Of a stretch of DNA of 64,000 nucleotides, positions 7,530 through 15,684 are shown one piece after another. The notes beneath the pieces were generated by a model. The model saw nothing but the letters and a program-made list of their open reading frames with translations, ran no database searches and was not told the DNA's origin. The DNA comes from Photobacterium profundum (lineage in GTDB: Bacteria > Pseudomonadota > Gammaproteobacteria > Enterobacterales > Vibrionaceae): the NCBI RefSeq assembly GCF_003026285.1, contig NZ_PYOD01000003.1, forward strand, positions 310,001-374,000, in the 5' to 3' direction. The position numbers were made by a program, and so were the translations under genes. How positions within the stretch are numbered: the first letter of the stretch is position 1; every line of letters starts with the position of its first letter.

Positions 7530-8264
7530 TTGAAAATCACTGATGAAAGTGTTCATAGGATTTATGAGTTATCAAAGCAGGTATATAACTCTGAGTTATC
7601 AGCTAAGCATGCAATTGATCTAGTTGAAGAAGAAAAACTTATGGCTGCTGGCTCAGCACGCATATACATAAGTATATTTAAGTGTTTAATGAGTGGTGTG
7701 GCACACAAGCGAGCAATGAATGAATATTCAACAGAGTATTTTCTTGAAGCCATTTATACCGATTATGGTCACGAACAGTTTCTTGTAGCACTTCGCTCTA
7801 CAGCTCTCCATGTAACTTACTATAACTCTCTTAATAAAGGTCGCCGAACATCTATATCCAAAATTATTGAGCGTTTAAGTAAAAAATATCGACTTGACGT
7901 TGAATTATTCTCAATCTATCCCGATGAGATTGACGAGAAAAGTTTTCCCGAGGGGATGGCTAAAAAAGTAGTAATTAACTCATTTGAGCGAAACAAAACC
8001 GCACGTAACTCTTGTATTGAAGAGTACGGCTTAAGTTGCTCAGTTTGTGAGTTTAACTTCGAAAAAGCATATGGTGAACTTGGTACTGGATTTATCCATG
8101 TTCATCACGTCGTTGATATTTCAAGTATTGGGTATGCATATCAAGTTGATCCCAAAAAAGATTTAGTTCCAGTCTGTCCAAATTGTCACGCAATGCTTCA
8201 CAAACGTAAACCTGCTTTCACTGTTCAGGAGCTAAAAGCACATTTAACAAGAACATCAAGTTGA
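7530..8264 (+). CDS. HNH endonuclease domain protein
   Basis: TTG at 7530 is preceded by AAGGAG. The 244-residue protein has a helical N-terminal domain and a C-terminal HNH nuclease: CSVC (about residue 168), HVHHVVDIS (about residues 191-199, containing the metal-binding His pair), and CPNCHAMLH (about residues 218-226). HNH enzymes of this kind cut DNA and often serve in restriction or mobile-element defence. The stop codon lies inside the attC (TGA 8262-8264), so the last residues are encoded by the recombination site. Confidence 0.85.
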   Translation: MKITDESVHRIYELSKQVYNSELSAKHAIDLVEEEKLMAAGSARIYISIFKCLMSGVAHKRAMNEYSTEYFLEAIYTDYGHEQFLVALRSTALHVTYYNSLNKGRRTSISKIIERLSKKYRLDVELFSIYPDEIDEKSFPEGMAKKVVINSFERNKTARNSCIEEYGLSCSVCEFNFEKAYGELGTGFIHVHHVVDISSIGYAYQVDPKKDLVPVCPNCHAMLHKRKPAFTVQELKAHLTRTSS

Positions 8265-8346
8265 CACGTTTTACTCCGCAGTTTTGGTATGAAGCTCAGT
8301 GTGCTTGGTGAGTTAGCCGTGGCGTAACTTATGTTAGACATTATAT
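8242..8346 (+). repeat. attC site (cassette 9), terminal core mutated
   Basis: ATTTAAC (8242-8248) to ATTATAT (8340-8346). Other sites have GTTA at this position, so the G of the crossover triplet is lost. The 3' end of the HNH gene overlaps the first 23 bp. Confidence 0.8.
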
Positions 8347-8358
8347 TTTTAGGTGGGT

Positions 8359-8955
8359 ATGAAGAAATTAACAGTCAAAATTGAAGCAAGATCTGCTTAT
8401 GATTGCTTTAGAGTTGCTACTACTTCGTTAGAATTAGCTAGACGTGCGGAAGAAGATTGGGAAATAGACCATCATTGCATAACGGGTATTACTTTTACTG
8501 CATTTTCAATAGAAGCGATGCTAAATCATTTTGGTAAGATCTATGACCAAAATTGGAATAAGCTCAAGCTTGATCGAAAAAATCTTCATAGAAAATTGTT
8601 TAATGAAGTTAATTTAACTAATTACCTAGGTTCTAAAAACTATCAGCTTGCCAAAAAGTGTTTTGAGATGCGAGATGCTTTTGCACATGGAAAAACTGTC
8701 ATGGAATCTGTTGAAGTTGAGTTATCAGATGATTTTGACAATGAAGAAACCGTTAGACAGATGACTTCAATTCCAAGTGCTTCATTTAGAAATACTAATT
8801 ACTTGCTCTTTAAATCTTTTGTAGCCGCAGCTCGTGAAATTGAGCGAGATATACAGGCGAATGGTTTTTACCCGGATACTGTAAATCATCCACTTTATGA
8901 GCCTCAGCACTTAAGAGAATGCCCTCTAAATGTTACTGGTATTCGGATGTGGTAA
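8359..8955 (+). CDS. Putative HEPN-like cassette protein
   Basis: ATG at 8359 is favoured by AGGTGG 2-7 bp upstream and fits the 198-residue product. The protein is mostly helical. Around residue 103 it reads EMRDAFAHGK, in which R105 and H110 form an R-x4-H pair in a helix, the active-site signature of HEPN ribonucleases. The upstream helix AFSIEAMLNHFG also resembles HEPN proteins. If correct it would be an RNA-cutting toxin, an RNA-binding protein or a nucleotide-binding protein; no cognate antitoxin gene is visible in the cassette. Moderate certainty on the fold, low on activity. Confidence 0.6.
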   Translation: MKKLTVKIEARSAYDCFRVATTSLELARRAEEDWEIDHHCITGITFTAFSIEAMLNHFGKIYDQNWNKLKLDRKNLHRKLFNEVNLTNYLGSKNYQLAKKCFEMRDAFAHGKTVMESVEVELSDDFDNEETVRQMTSIPSASFRNTNYLLFKSFVAAAREIERDIQANGFYPDTVNHPLYEPQHLRECPLNVTGIRMW

Positions 8956-8957
8956 AA

Positions 8958-9061
8958 ATATACAAAGCAATCAAGGTGATGCGTTTTACTCCGCGGTTTT
9001 GGTATGGAGTTCAGTGCGCTTGGTGAGTTAGCCGTGGTGCAACTTATGTTAGACGTTATAA
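8958..9061 (+). repeat. attC site (cassette 10), first core degenerate
   Basis: First core reads ATATAC (8958-8963), one A short of ATATAAC; the end is intact GTTATAA (9055-9061). With the damaged start of this cassette, both recombination points of cassette 10 are impaired. Confidence 0.75.
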
Positions 9062-9091
9062 GCCACGATAAAAAAGGATAGGTGCATATAA

Positions 9092-10027
9092 ATGGTTTTC
9101 GACATTCCCAGTAAAGATGACTTCTTTGCCATGGGAGATTCCTTACTCAACTCTGCTTGGGATAATTTAGTCGCTCTTCTCAAAGATTACGATGAACATT
9201 TGGACTTAGTGTGTGAGGCTGATTTTAAGGAACAGTATTTTCAGCATTCTAAACCTAAGCTGATGTCTTCATTTACTCTTGTACAGCAAGCCGTGGAGTT
9301 TTATCTAAAGGGAAGGATCGCTGAGATTTCACCATACATATTGATAGCGAATGATGGGCGTAATTGGCCAAAAAATGCAAGTAGGTCAGATATTAGCTTT
9401 TTGGAGTTTCGTACTATCGATGCTCAAGATTTGGTGAAAATACACAATACGTTTGCTTCCCAGAAACTGGATGATGGGTTTAACACTTGGTTCAACCAAA
9501 TGCGTAATGAACGCAATAAAATTATTCACTCGGTAAGTTCCAAAAATCAGATAGAACCGTCCAAACTAGCAGAAGTGATTTTAACTGCTCATGGGTACTT
9601 CTTTGGCTCTACTAATTGGGTTGAATCTCGGTTCAATTATCACATAAAGTCTCCTAGTAATAGCTTGGATTTCATTAGTGATAATGAAAAAGAAGGTTAT
9701 AGGTACTTTGAGGTACATGAGGAAATATCTATTGTAGTCAATGCATTGGCTCCGAGTTTGGTGAGGAAATTCTTTGGTTTTAATAAAAAATCGAAAGCAA
9801 TGGAATGTAATTTCTGTGAAGAAAAATTTGAAAAAATCGAGTTTTATGACCATGGTCGCTGGAGGCAGCACTTAGTGGACACGTTAATTCAATCCTCTGA
9901 AAGCAAAACAAAATTCACCTGTTTTATATGCAACAATACTTTGGAGGTTTTCGAAGCTTCATGCATAGAGTGTAGAGAAACTAAAATTAATGTAGAAAAT
10001 GGACAATGTGTTTGGTGTCGAGAGTAG
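9092..10027 (+). CDS. HEPN-motif protein with C-terminal zinc-binding region
   Basis: ATG at 9092 follows AAAAAGGATAGGTGCATATAA. The 311-residue protein has a helical N-terminal region with MRNERNKIIHSV, where R141-N-x3-H146 is the classic R-N-x3-H motif of HEPN ribonucleases; the helix VQQAVEFYLKGRI upstream is also typical. The C-terminal 80 residues have cysteine pairs CNFC, CFIC, CIEC and CVWC, two zinc ribbons. Such proteins can act as RNases in defence or toxin systems; a toxin without a neighbouring antitoxin is unusual. Function inferred from motif only. Confidence 0.65.
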   Translation: MVFDIPSKDDFFAMGDSLLNSAWDNLVALLKDYDEHLDLVCEADFKEQYFQHSKPKLMSSFTLVQQAVEFYLKGRIAEISPYILIANDGRNWPKNASRSDISFLEFRTIDAQDLVKIHNTFASQKLDDGFNTWFNQMRNERNKIIHSVSSKNQIEPSKLAEVILTAHGYFFGSTNWVESRFNYHIKSPSNSLDFISDNEKEGYRYFEVHEEISIVVNALAPSLVRKFFGFNKKSKAMECNFCEEKFEKIEFYDHGRWRQHLVDTLIQSSESKTKFTCFICNNTLEVFEASCIECRETKINVENGQCVWCRE

Positions 10028-10029
10028 GC

Positions 10030-10112
10030 TTATAACAAAGCGATCAAGGTGATACGTTACACTCGGCAGTTTTCTTGCTTAGTGGGCGTACACCTTATTG
10101 CAGGCGTTACCC
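10030..10112 (+). repeat. attC site (cassette 11), short
   Basis: TTATAAC (10030-10036) to GTTACCC (10106-10112), 83 bp, the shortest of the array. The part between ACTCGGCAGTTTTCTTG and GTACACCTTATTGC is deleted relative to its relatives. The terminal core departs from the usual purine-rich tail. Confidence 0.75.
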
Positions 10113-10695
10113 GACGTGGTTGAATTCTTTCCGTTGTCGCTGTGAATTGGTCAATTCCTGAGAAATCCGTATGCAGTAAGAATCGTTCGTCGTTCATAGC
10201 GGCTTCTTATTTCAAACGTTTCAATGACTTGTGTGAATGTTCGCTGGTAACCGCGCCAACTTCTTTATTTGGTTTTAACCATGGGTCGGCCGTGGCGGTT
10301 GATGCTCCGCGTACTCACCAGTTCTTAAATTTCTTAGCTATTGCCGCACCATCATCGAGGAATGCCGCTTTCAATATTGTGGTCGGTACGTTGGCATGGA
10401 AGTGGTTACATTTTGGTGGTTGCCGTAAGCAATAGAATTGTTGATGTTGTTCGCGGCTTTAGTTTAGGCTGCCTTGTTATCAATAGTGGCGAACGTTTCT
10501 GTTTTATCTTTTCTAGGTAAACCATAGTTCTAACATCATCGTAGCCGCTATTTTGTGGGTAAACACGCGGTAATTATCGTGGTTATAGTTTTGAATTTGT
10601 CTGCTTTGAGCTGGATGTTTGTCGCGCTGAATCAGCGCAGCTTTTAATTTCACTGCATCCTGGCAGGCAAGCTGCCTTAGCCAAGTCGAACGGCC
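10113..10695 (+). other. Cassette 12 without a convincing gene
   Basis: Between two attC sites lie about 580 bp with no well-supported coding region. A GTG-initiated 97-codon frame (10142-10435) lacks a ribosome site and has an unconvincing composition; a minus-strand frame (10513-10710) starts inside the attC. Base composition is richer in GC than in the neighbouring cassettes. It may be a decayed gene, a non-coding RNA cassette or a promoter-bearing cassette. Confidence 0.5.
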
Positions 10696-10800
10696 GGGTA
10701 AAAAAGGCATTAAGGTGACGCCTTACACTCGGCGGTTTTGGTTTGAAGTGTAATTGTTTTTGTAAGTAATGCGCTGGCGCACCTTATGCCAACGTTATAC
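10696..10800 (+). repeat. attC site (cassette 12), first core mutated
   Basis: GGGTAAA (10696-10702), where GGGTAAC would be complementary to the cassette's opening GTTACCC, to GTTATAC (10794-10800). Inner arms are as in the short-class sites. Confidence 0.8.
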
Positions 10801-10814
10801 GTTCGGAGTGCATT

Positions 10815-11510
10815 GTGAGTTTAGATGTAGAAGATATAGATCCTAGTTGTGAAAGATCTGGTGATAAAATGCACCGAGTTGTTCGTGCTTCTCTTGGTCT
10901 ATTGCCTGTTGGAAGCGGAACTGCCGTAGAAATTTTTAATAGCCTGATTACTCCGCCAATTGAAGCCAGAAGAACTAAATGGATGATTGAAGTCACTGAA
11001 GCAATTCTTCACTTGGAAAATGAGGAGTCAATAAACTCAATTTTTGAAAGTGAAGAATTTATAAGTACTCTAACAACAGCAAGCAACGAAGCATTAAAAA
11101 CACACGAAAAAGAAAAATTAAATGCATTGAAGGCTGCTATTGTTAACTCGGCATTGGGTCAGGCACCAGAGTTCTCAAAGAGATTTATGTTCTTACGATA
11201 TATATCAGAATTTACTGTTTGGCATATAAAAATCTTGGTTCTATTTAATGATCCTAAAAAATGGGCTGACAAGAATAATAAAGCCCTACCGAAGCAAACT
11301 ACAGGCTCTCGTAGTAAGTTAATAGAGCTTATGTTTCCTGAGTTAACTTCAGATAATGATTTTTATGAACTACTTTGGAATGATTTGTATGTGAGGTCTC
11401 TAGTTGATGTAGCTTCACCTATCAGGACTATGACTGGCGATGTGCTTCTTGAACCATGTACAACAGAGTCAGGAAGGAACTTTGTTAAATTCATCACCGA
11501 ATCGAGTTAG
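10815..11510 (+). CDS. Hypothetical cassette protein, 231 aa
   Basis: GTG at 10815 has GGAGTG about 5 bp upstream. The product is soluble and largely helical. Near the N-terminus it reads GSGTAVEIFNSLITPPIEAR, suggesting an amphipathic or membrane-associated hairpin followed by RRTKW; the remainder is charged helices. I do not recognise a family. It ends 4 bp before an attC that is itself interrupted by an IS110-type element. Confidence 0.7.
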   Translation: MSLDVEDIDPSCERSGDKMHRVVRASLGLLPVGSGTAVEIFNSLITPPIEARRTKWMIEVTEAILHLENEESINSIFESEEFISTLTTASNEALKTHEKEKLNALKAAIVNSALGQAPEFSKRFMFLRYISEFTVWHIKILVLFNDPKKWADKNNKALPKQTTGSRSKLIELMFPELTSDNDFYELLWNDLYVRSLVDVASPIRTMTGDVLLEPCTTESGRNFVKFITESS

Positions 11511-11608
11511 AACGTATAACAAGTCATTTAAACGGACGTGTAACAGTTGGCTCGCGCTCGTTCCTCGCTAAGTTTAGCAAACTGTTTCACGCCGCTTAAT
11601 GAGGTTAC

Positions 11609-12957
11609 ATGGACTCCCCCGATTGTCAACAACAGCGTCAGGTAATATAAGGTTTGGGACTGCCGCTCTACATTCGGTCTGTTTATTGGCATATTTGCCA
11701 TGACCCTGATGAAACTACGCGGTTGCGGTTCCTCATTCGTTAGAAGGCATTTTTATTGCCCGCCTGCATATCAGGTTTTCCCGCAAATGGTCTTAACCAT
11801 ACATCATCATTAGCTATTGCAATGACCTGGTGAAGCTTGTTACTCCATTTTAAATATGATTCTACAACTGTTGTTTTTAATCGGTTCGTAGTCGGTATCG
11901 TGGCGGAGTAACGACCAGATAATTCGCGCATTCTTGGCTGCTAGTGCCACGGTCGCCCGTTTGAAGCCTCGTCGTTCAACGAGGCCTTTACACCAGAGGC
12001 TGAGCCTGTCGGTTTTGTCGCCGAGGTTGGCAATTACTGCCCGCGCGCCATGAACGAGCAGCGTTCGAAGGTACTTATCGCCTCGTTTAGTAATACGCCC
12101 TAGCTGAGGTTTACCACCAGTCGAGTATTGGGAAGGAACGAGGCCCAGCCAAGCAGCAAAGTAGCGGCCTTTATCGAACTGTTCACCCTTGCCGATACTG
12201 GCAATAACTGCCGTAGCCGTGATTGGGGCAATACCGGCTACTTTCATTATTTTCTTGGCATTATGGCTACGTGATACCAACATATTGAAGCAGTTCTCTT
12301 GATCTTCAATGCGCTGGTTGAGTGTTAAAAGATGGTCGTAACAATCGGCGATAATCGCTCTCGATAAATCAGGTAGTTGGTTTTCGGCATCTTCCAATGC
12401 TTCGGGTATTGCGCGTTGGAGAGCATGCCGACAGACAGGGGGGATGATACCGAATTCGGCGAGCATAGCTCGAACTTGATTGAGCAATCCAGTACGTTCA
12501 TGAACCCAGCTCTCACGTGCTCGGTGAAGTAATAGTATGGCTTGTTGGTCTGCGGATTTGATTTTAATGCAGCGCGTTGAAGGACGGGGACAGCAACACA
12601 AATAGCAACGGCATCATTGAGGTCGTTTTTGGCGCCCGTTCTGAAAGGTGCAACATATTTGGCTGCCATAATTTTTGGCGTGTGACCGAGTTTAGTCAGT
12701 TCACGAGCCCAATAATGCGAAGTACCACAGGCCTCCATCCCGATGATAGCCGGTGGGATATTGGCAAAAGTGGTTAAAACTTTAGATCTCGTTATTGTTT
12801 TGTGGATCAATACCTTGCCTGTAGAATCTTCGCCGTGGATACTAAAGCTATGTTTGGCTAAATCAATGCCATAGAGTAATTGTGACATGGTGGCCTCCAA
12901 GGAATTTGGTCGTCAGACATTACCAAGTGTGGCAGAGCCTTATGAGGGGGAGTCCAT
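11609..12957 (-). mobile_element. IS110-family (IS1111-type) element inserted in an attC
   Basis: Inverted 12-mers ATGGACTCCCCC (11609-11620) and GGGGGAGTCCAT (12946-12957) mark the sub-terminal repeats typical of the IS1111 subgroup; exact tips may extend a few bases beyond them. No target duplication is evident, as usual for IS110. Some IS1111 relatives are known to target attC sites, and this one lies just before the terminal attC core. The transposase is frameshifted, so this copy is probably inactive. Confidence 0.8.
11840..12900 (-). pseudogene. IS110-family transposase, frameshifted
   Basis: Two overlapping minus-strand frames together make a protein of about 345 residues. The first (from 12900) reads MSQLLYGIDLAKHSFSIHG with the DEDD-type N-terminal Asp and TGAKNDLNDAVAI; the second (to 11840) has the Transposase_20 part VAGIAPITATAVIASIGKG and RGDKYLRTLLVHGAR. 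The frame changes near 12590, between AICVAV and RPSTRC. A programmed shift is less likely than a mutation because IS110 enzymes are normally encoded in one frame. Confidence 0.85.
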
Positions 12958-13145
12958 GCCATTCGTTATGCGTACACTCGTGTGATACTGCCACTTTCAA
13001 CCGCTTGATAAATAGCTGATGCAATGTTTTGCATATTGGCGCTTTAGCCGCTTTACTTAACCTTAGAAGATGTAGGTTTATCTATGAATATGATGTGATG
13101 CTTTTCATCTCATCTTAGTCAGAAAAATTTCTGGGGAGGTGATAA

Positions 13146-13913
13146 ATGGCTGTATCTATACCTAAATGGGCTGCTGACGCAGCTATTGTAGTATTAATTT
13201 TCTCTGTAGGGGCTTATTCGGCAAGGGTTGAGTTTACAATTAAGGAGCTAAATAAACAAATTGAAGAACTTAAAACAAAATCAATTCCTGAGCTTGATAA
13301 AAAACTAGCTGTCCAAGAAGGTGCTATCTCTATTCATCATGGAAGTGACTGGTCGAAAAGAGTCGAAGACAATTCACTTTTGAAAGTTGTTGATCTTGAG
13401 AATAAGTTTAATAAAAGTGTATCTGAATTAGGTAATGATTTTAATACTAATTCAAAAAGCATTATAAATGTACAAATCGCTATAGAGGCTGCTCATTTAT
13501 GGGCTAAACAACAGGACAAACGAATTAGAGATAAGCGTCTAGAGCAATTTAGAGCTCTTGCCGTTTATTCAACAGCTAAATCAAATGATACAATCGGTGT
13601 TTATATTAATAAACAGCACACTCGGGGCGGGGATTATAAGAAGGGAGATCATATAGTTCTCATAAATCCTTTGCCTCCTGGTTTACAAGTCGAAGTTATA
13701 GTAAAAGGGTTCTTAGATGATCCAGCTAGTTCTAATATTTTAGTGCAGTTAAATGAAAAGCTACTAGTTGATATTGGGTTAACCACAAGAGATGGTCAAT
13801 ATGAGTTATTTATTCAAAATGATTCTGATATATTGAGATGGAAAAAAATTGAAGATGTTTATAAGGAATTAATAGACAAGGAATCTACACGCATAACAAG
13901 GCAATCAAGGTGA
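13146..13913 (+). CDS. Membrane-anchored coiled-coil cassette protein, 255 aa
   Basis: ATG at 13146 has a strong GGGGAGGTGA site. Residues about 9-26 are a transmembrane helix, then a long heptad-rich coiled coil (about 28-120), then a small beta-rich domain (about 140-225). No family recognised. The frame runs into the attC and stops at TGA 13911-13913, so the final residues come from the recombination site; the coding region may have lost its native stop. An unusually long leader of about 175 bp separates the gene from the cassette start. Confidence 0.7.
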   Translation: MAVSIPKWAADAAIVVLIFSVGAYSARVEFTIKELNKQIEELKTKSIPELDKKLAVQEGAISIHHGSDWSKRVEDNSLLKVVDLENKFNKSVSELGNDFNTNSKSIINVQIAIEAAHLWAKQQDKRIRDKRLEQFRALAVYSTAKSNDTIGVYINKQHTRGGDYKKGDHIVLINPLPPGLQVEVIVKGFLDDPASSNILVQLNEKLLVDIGLTTRDGQYELFIQNDSDILRWKKIEDVYKELIDKESTRITRQSR

Positions 13914-13996
13914 TGCGTTACACTCGGCAGTTTTGGTTTGAAGTTCGGTGTGCTTGGCTGGTTCAGTGTTGGCACACCTTATTGCTGGCGTTATAA
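13891..13996 (+). repeat. attC site (cassette 14)
   Basis: GCATAAC (13891-13897) to GTTATAA (13990-13996); the first core is complementary to GTTATGC at 12965-12971. The 3' end of the coiled-coil gene overlaps it. Confidence 0.9.
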
Positions 13997-14010
13997 GGCA
14001 AAATCAATAT

Positions 14011-14820
14011 ATGAAATATAAAGGTACTGAGCTCGAATCGATTCAGCTAAAGGCTGTTGTCGATTCTCTTGATGACATGGTTAATCATTCGCTTATGGAA
14101 TTCTCCTCTTATGAGGGTTACACAGCTGTAACTGCCAAATCTTTGACCCACAAAGAATATTTCAACATCATGTTGGTTGATTTCTTGTCAAATCTAGATG
14201 GTGGAGTATTTGGACAATCAATATCATGTTTACGTGTTCTACGTAATGTATGTAAATCGCCATGTTTTAATATCAACAACTCAACTGAGCATTTAAAAGC
14301 TCCCGTTGACCAACTAAAGGATTGGTTGGAAGAAGTTGTAACAGTGGACGTATGGTTTCCGTCTGTTGGTATTGATGCTTGCTTTAAAGTTCGTCGGATA
14401 GATTTTATAAAAATCTGTGGGAATATCTGTAAACATGGGCTAGGTCGCTTAACGAAAACAGCGAGAGGTTTGCAGAAAATCTTTAAAGACAATGGTTTTC
14501 ACATTGATGATGAGCAATCTCTGTTGGCATTAAGCGATTTTCACGAAAAGTTTCATGATGACATTTTAAGTTACCATTTGAGCCATATATCCGAGATGCT
14601 CAACAACATTCGATGGGGTATTCAAATGTACCTATTGCCAGAGTATGAGTCGAGTCATCATTGGGTTAATCGACTTGATGGTCAGTATGCTTACCATGTA
14701 CCAAAAGAGATCAACAGTCAGTTCTCACAAAACTCATATTGGGAGCTAATGAACCTAGTTCGTAGACAGCCAAACGTAAAGCAGTTTAAGGCACGTAGGT
14801 TCGCTAGGATTCATTACTAA
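14011..14820 (+). CDS. Hypothetical cassette protein, 269 aa
   Basis: ATG at 14011 is chosen because the frame further upstream lies within the attC; the ribosome site (AAGG, about 12 bp upstream) is weak. The product is soluble and mainly helical, with no recognised motif. It is the last gene of the array; only the first few bases of its attC survive before a group II intron remnant. Confidence 0.7.
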   Translation: MKYKGTELESIQLKAVVDSLDDMVNHSLMEFSSYEGYTAVTAKSLTHKEYFNIMLVDFLSNLDGGVFGQSISCLRVLRNVCKSPCFNINNSTEHLKAPVDQLKDWLEEVVTVDVWFPSVGIDACFKVRRIDFIKICGNICKHGLGRLTKTARGLQKIFKDNGFHIDDEQSLLALSDFHEKFHDDILSYHLSHISEMLNNIRWGIQMYLLPEYESSHHWVNRLDGQYAYHVPKEINSQFSQNSYWELMNLVRRQPNVKQFKARRFARIHY

Positions 14821-14831
14821 ATTGCCTTATA

Positions 14832-15160
14832 ATCGGGTAGCCGAGAGTCTTTAACCCTCCCCCCCACAACACCCTGCATGCGGATCCGCACAGGGCGTTT
14901 CACTTAGAATGGTGAAGCCTAATCCATCCATCACGTAGTTCAACCAACCCCTGAGATCTTAGGTAAGCATTGGATAATGCTTGCTGTATTCCTAGTGTCT
15001 TTGAACTTTGCCATGGGCTTTTACTGGTAATGCCACACGCAACGGTTGATTGAATACGAACGCCTCGATTCAACAGACTTTTCACCAGAATGCTGAATCG
15101 TATCACTACCGGTCGGCATGCGTGTATTCAAATGTGGCAAGGCTCCACCTTTTCTAGCTG
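14832..15160 (-). mobile_element. 3' end of a group II intron, antisense in the last attC
   Basis: Read on the minus strand the segment ends with a purine-rich stem and CTACCCGAT, the usual 3' terminus of bacterial group II introns, preceded by the GTGCGGATCCGCATGCAGGG hairpin commonly found after the maturase gene. The flank that follows is TATAAGG, the bottom strand of the attC first core (TTGT / TATAAGG), the known kind of target of attC-specific group IIC introns. The 5' part of the intron is missing, and the boundary near 15160 is approximate. Confidence 0.72.
14900..15155 (-). pseudogene. C-terminal fragment of a group II intron reverse transcriptase/maturase
   Basis: The minus-strand frame encodes only about 80 residues ending SQGLVELRDGWIRLHHSK, with GITSKSPWQSSKTLGIQ before it, which resembles the maturase/C-terminal end of group IIC intron proteins. 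An in-frame stop lies near 15155 and the reverse-transcriptase core (YADD) is absent. It sits inside the intron 3' remnant and supports that call. Confidence 0.6.
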
Positions 15161-15231
15161 TTCAGGCCTTCATCGTGTCCCATTAACTTTTTGCGTATTA
15201 TTTTTAATTCTAAATAAAACAAGGAACTTGA

Positions 15232-15540
15232 TTAGGCATCATTCTCAAGCTTCCTAATTAGCTCTTTCTTGTCTTCCTCGGAAAGCTTCTCAATTAAGCG
15301 TACTAATTTTGCTGAGTTGTCCGAATCACAAAAAAAGTAAGAGAGTGGAACTCCAAGTTCATCTGCTATACGGCGAAGGGTTGCAATATCGGGCATGTGT
15401 CTGCCTTTTTCGTAATGGTTCATACGCCCACTTGCAGAGCTTGGATCCATTCCCAAGCGAATCCCCAACTCTTTCTGACTGATACCAGCTGTCTTACGAG
15501 ATTCTTTGAGTCGTATCGGCAAAGGGCTTTCTGTATGCAT
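15232..15540 (-). CDS. XRE-family transcriptional regulator
   Basis: A 102-residue protein with an HTH_3 domain over residues about 8-66: SRKTAGISQKELGIRLGM, then the second helix pair and LRRIADELGVPLSYFF. The C-terminal tail is a charged helix for dimerisation. ATG at 15540. It is divergent from the 15685-17594 pair, with two palindromes in between, so it probably represses that pair and itself, in the manner of restriction-modification controllers or phage repressors. Confidence 0.88.
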   Translation of the reverse strand: MHTESPLPIRLKESRKTAGISQKELGIRLGMDPSSASGRMNHYEKGRHMPDIATLRRIADELGVPLSYFFCDSDNSAKLVRLIEKLSEEDKKELIRKLENDA

Positions 15541-15567
15541 GAAAACGTCATTATATAAATCCTAGGT

Positions 15568-15621
15568 AACTTAGATTTTCTAAGTTTTTATCATTCAGGT
15601 ATACTTAGCAATCCTAAGTAT
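15568..15621. promoter_or_regulatory. Twin palindromic operators in a divergent promoter
   Basis: Two inverted repeats share the half-site ACTTAG: 15568-15586 has 8 bp arms AACTTAGA / TCTAAGTT around 3 bp, and 15601-15621 has 8 bp arms ATACTTAG / CTAAGTAT around 5 bp. They lie 27 bp upstream of the XRE gene start and between it and the opposite operon, as expected of binding sites for that repressor. Confidence 0.75.
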
Positions 15622-15684
15622 TGAGTTTGTGAACTGAATAACATACTCATGTGGAAATTTTTAAAGTCAAATACGTGAGTAAAA

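Larger units (their letters stand above)
11514..12971 (+). repeat. attC site (cassette 13), split by an IS110/IS1111-type insertion
   Basis: First core GTATAAC (11514-11520) is complementary to GTTATAC; the left part reaches the GCCGCTTAATG segment near 11600. The right part is GCCATTC followed by the terminal core GTTATGC (12965-12971). The intervening 1.35 kb carries an IS110-family transposase. Arms AACAGTTGGC / GCAAACTGTTTCACGCC are visible. Confidence 0.78.

Noticed and set aside
10142..10435. 97-codon frame in cassette 12
   Set aside because: GTG start without ribosome site; sequence does not look like a folded domain. Kept only as a note in the cassette entry.
326..13996. Regularly recurring repeats of about 105-125 bp, considered as a CRISPR array or tandem repeats
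   Set aside because: Repeat units are too long and diverged, spacers are whole genes of variable length, and each unit has the inverse core boxes of attC sites.
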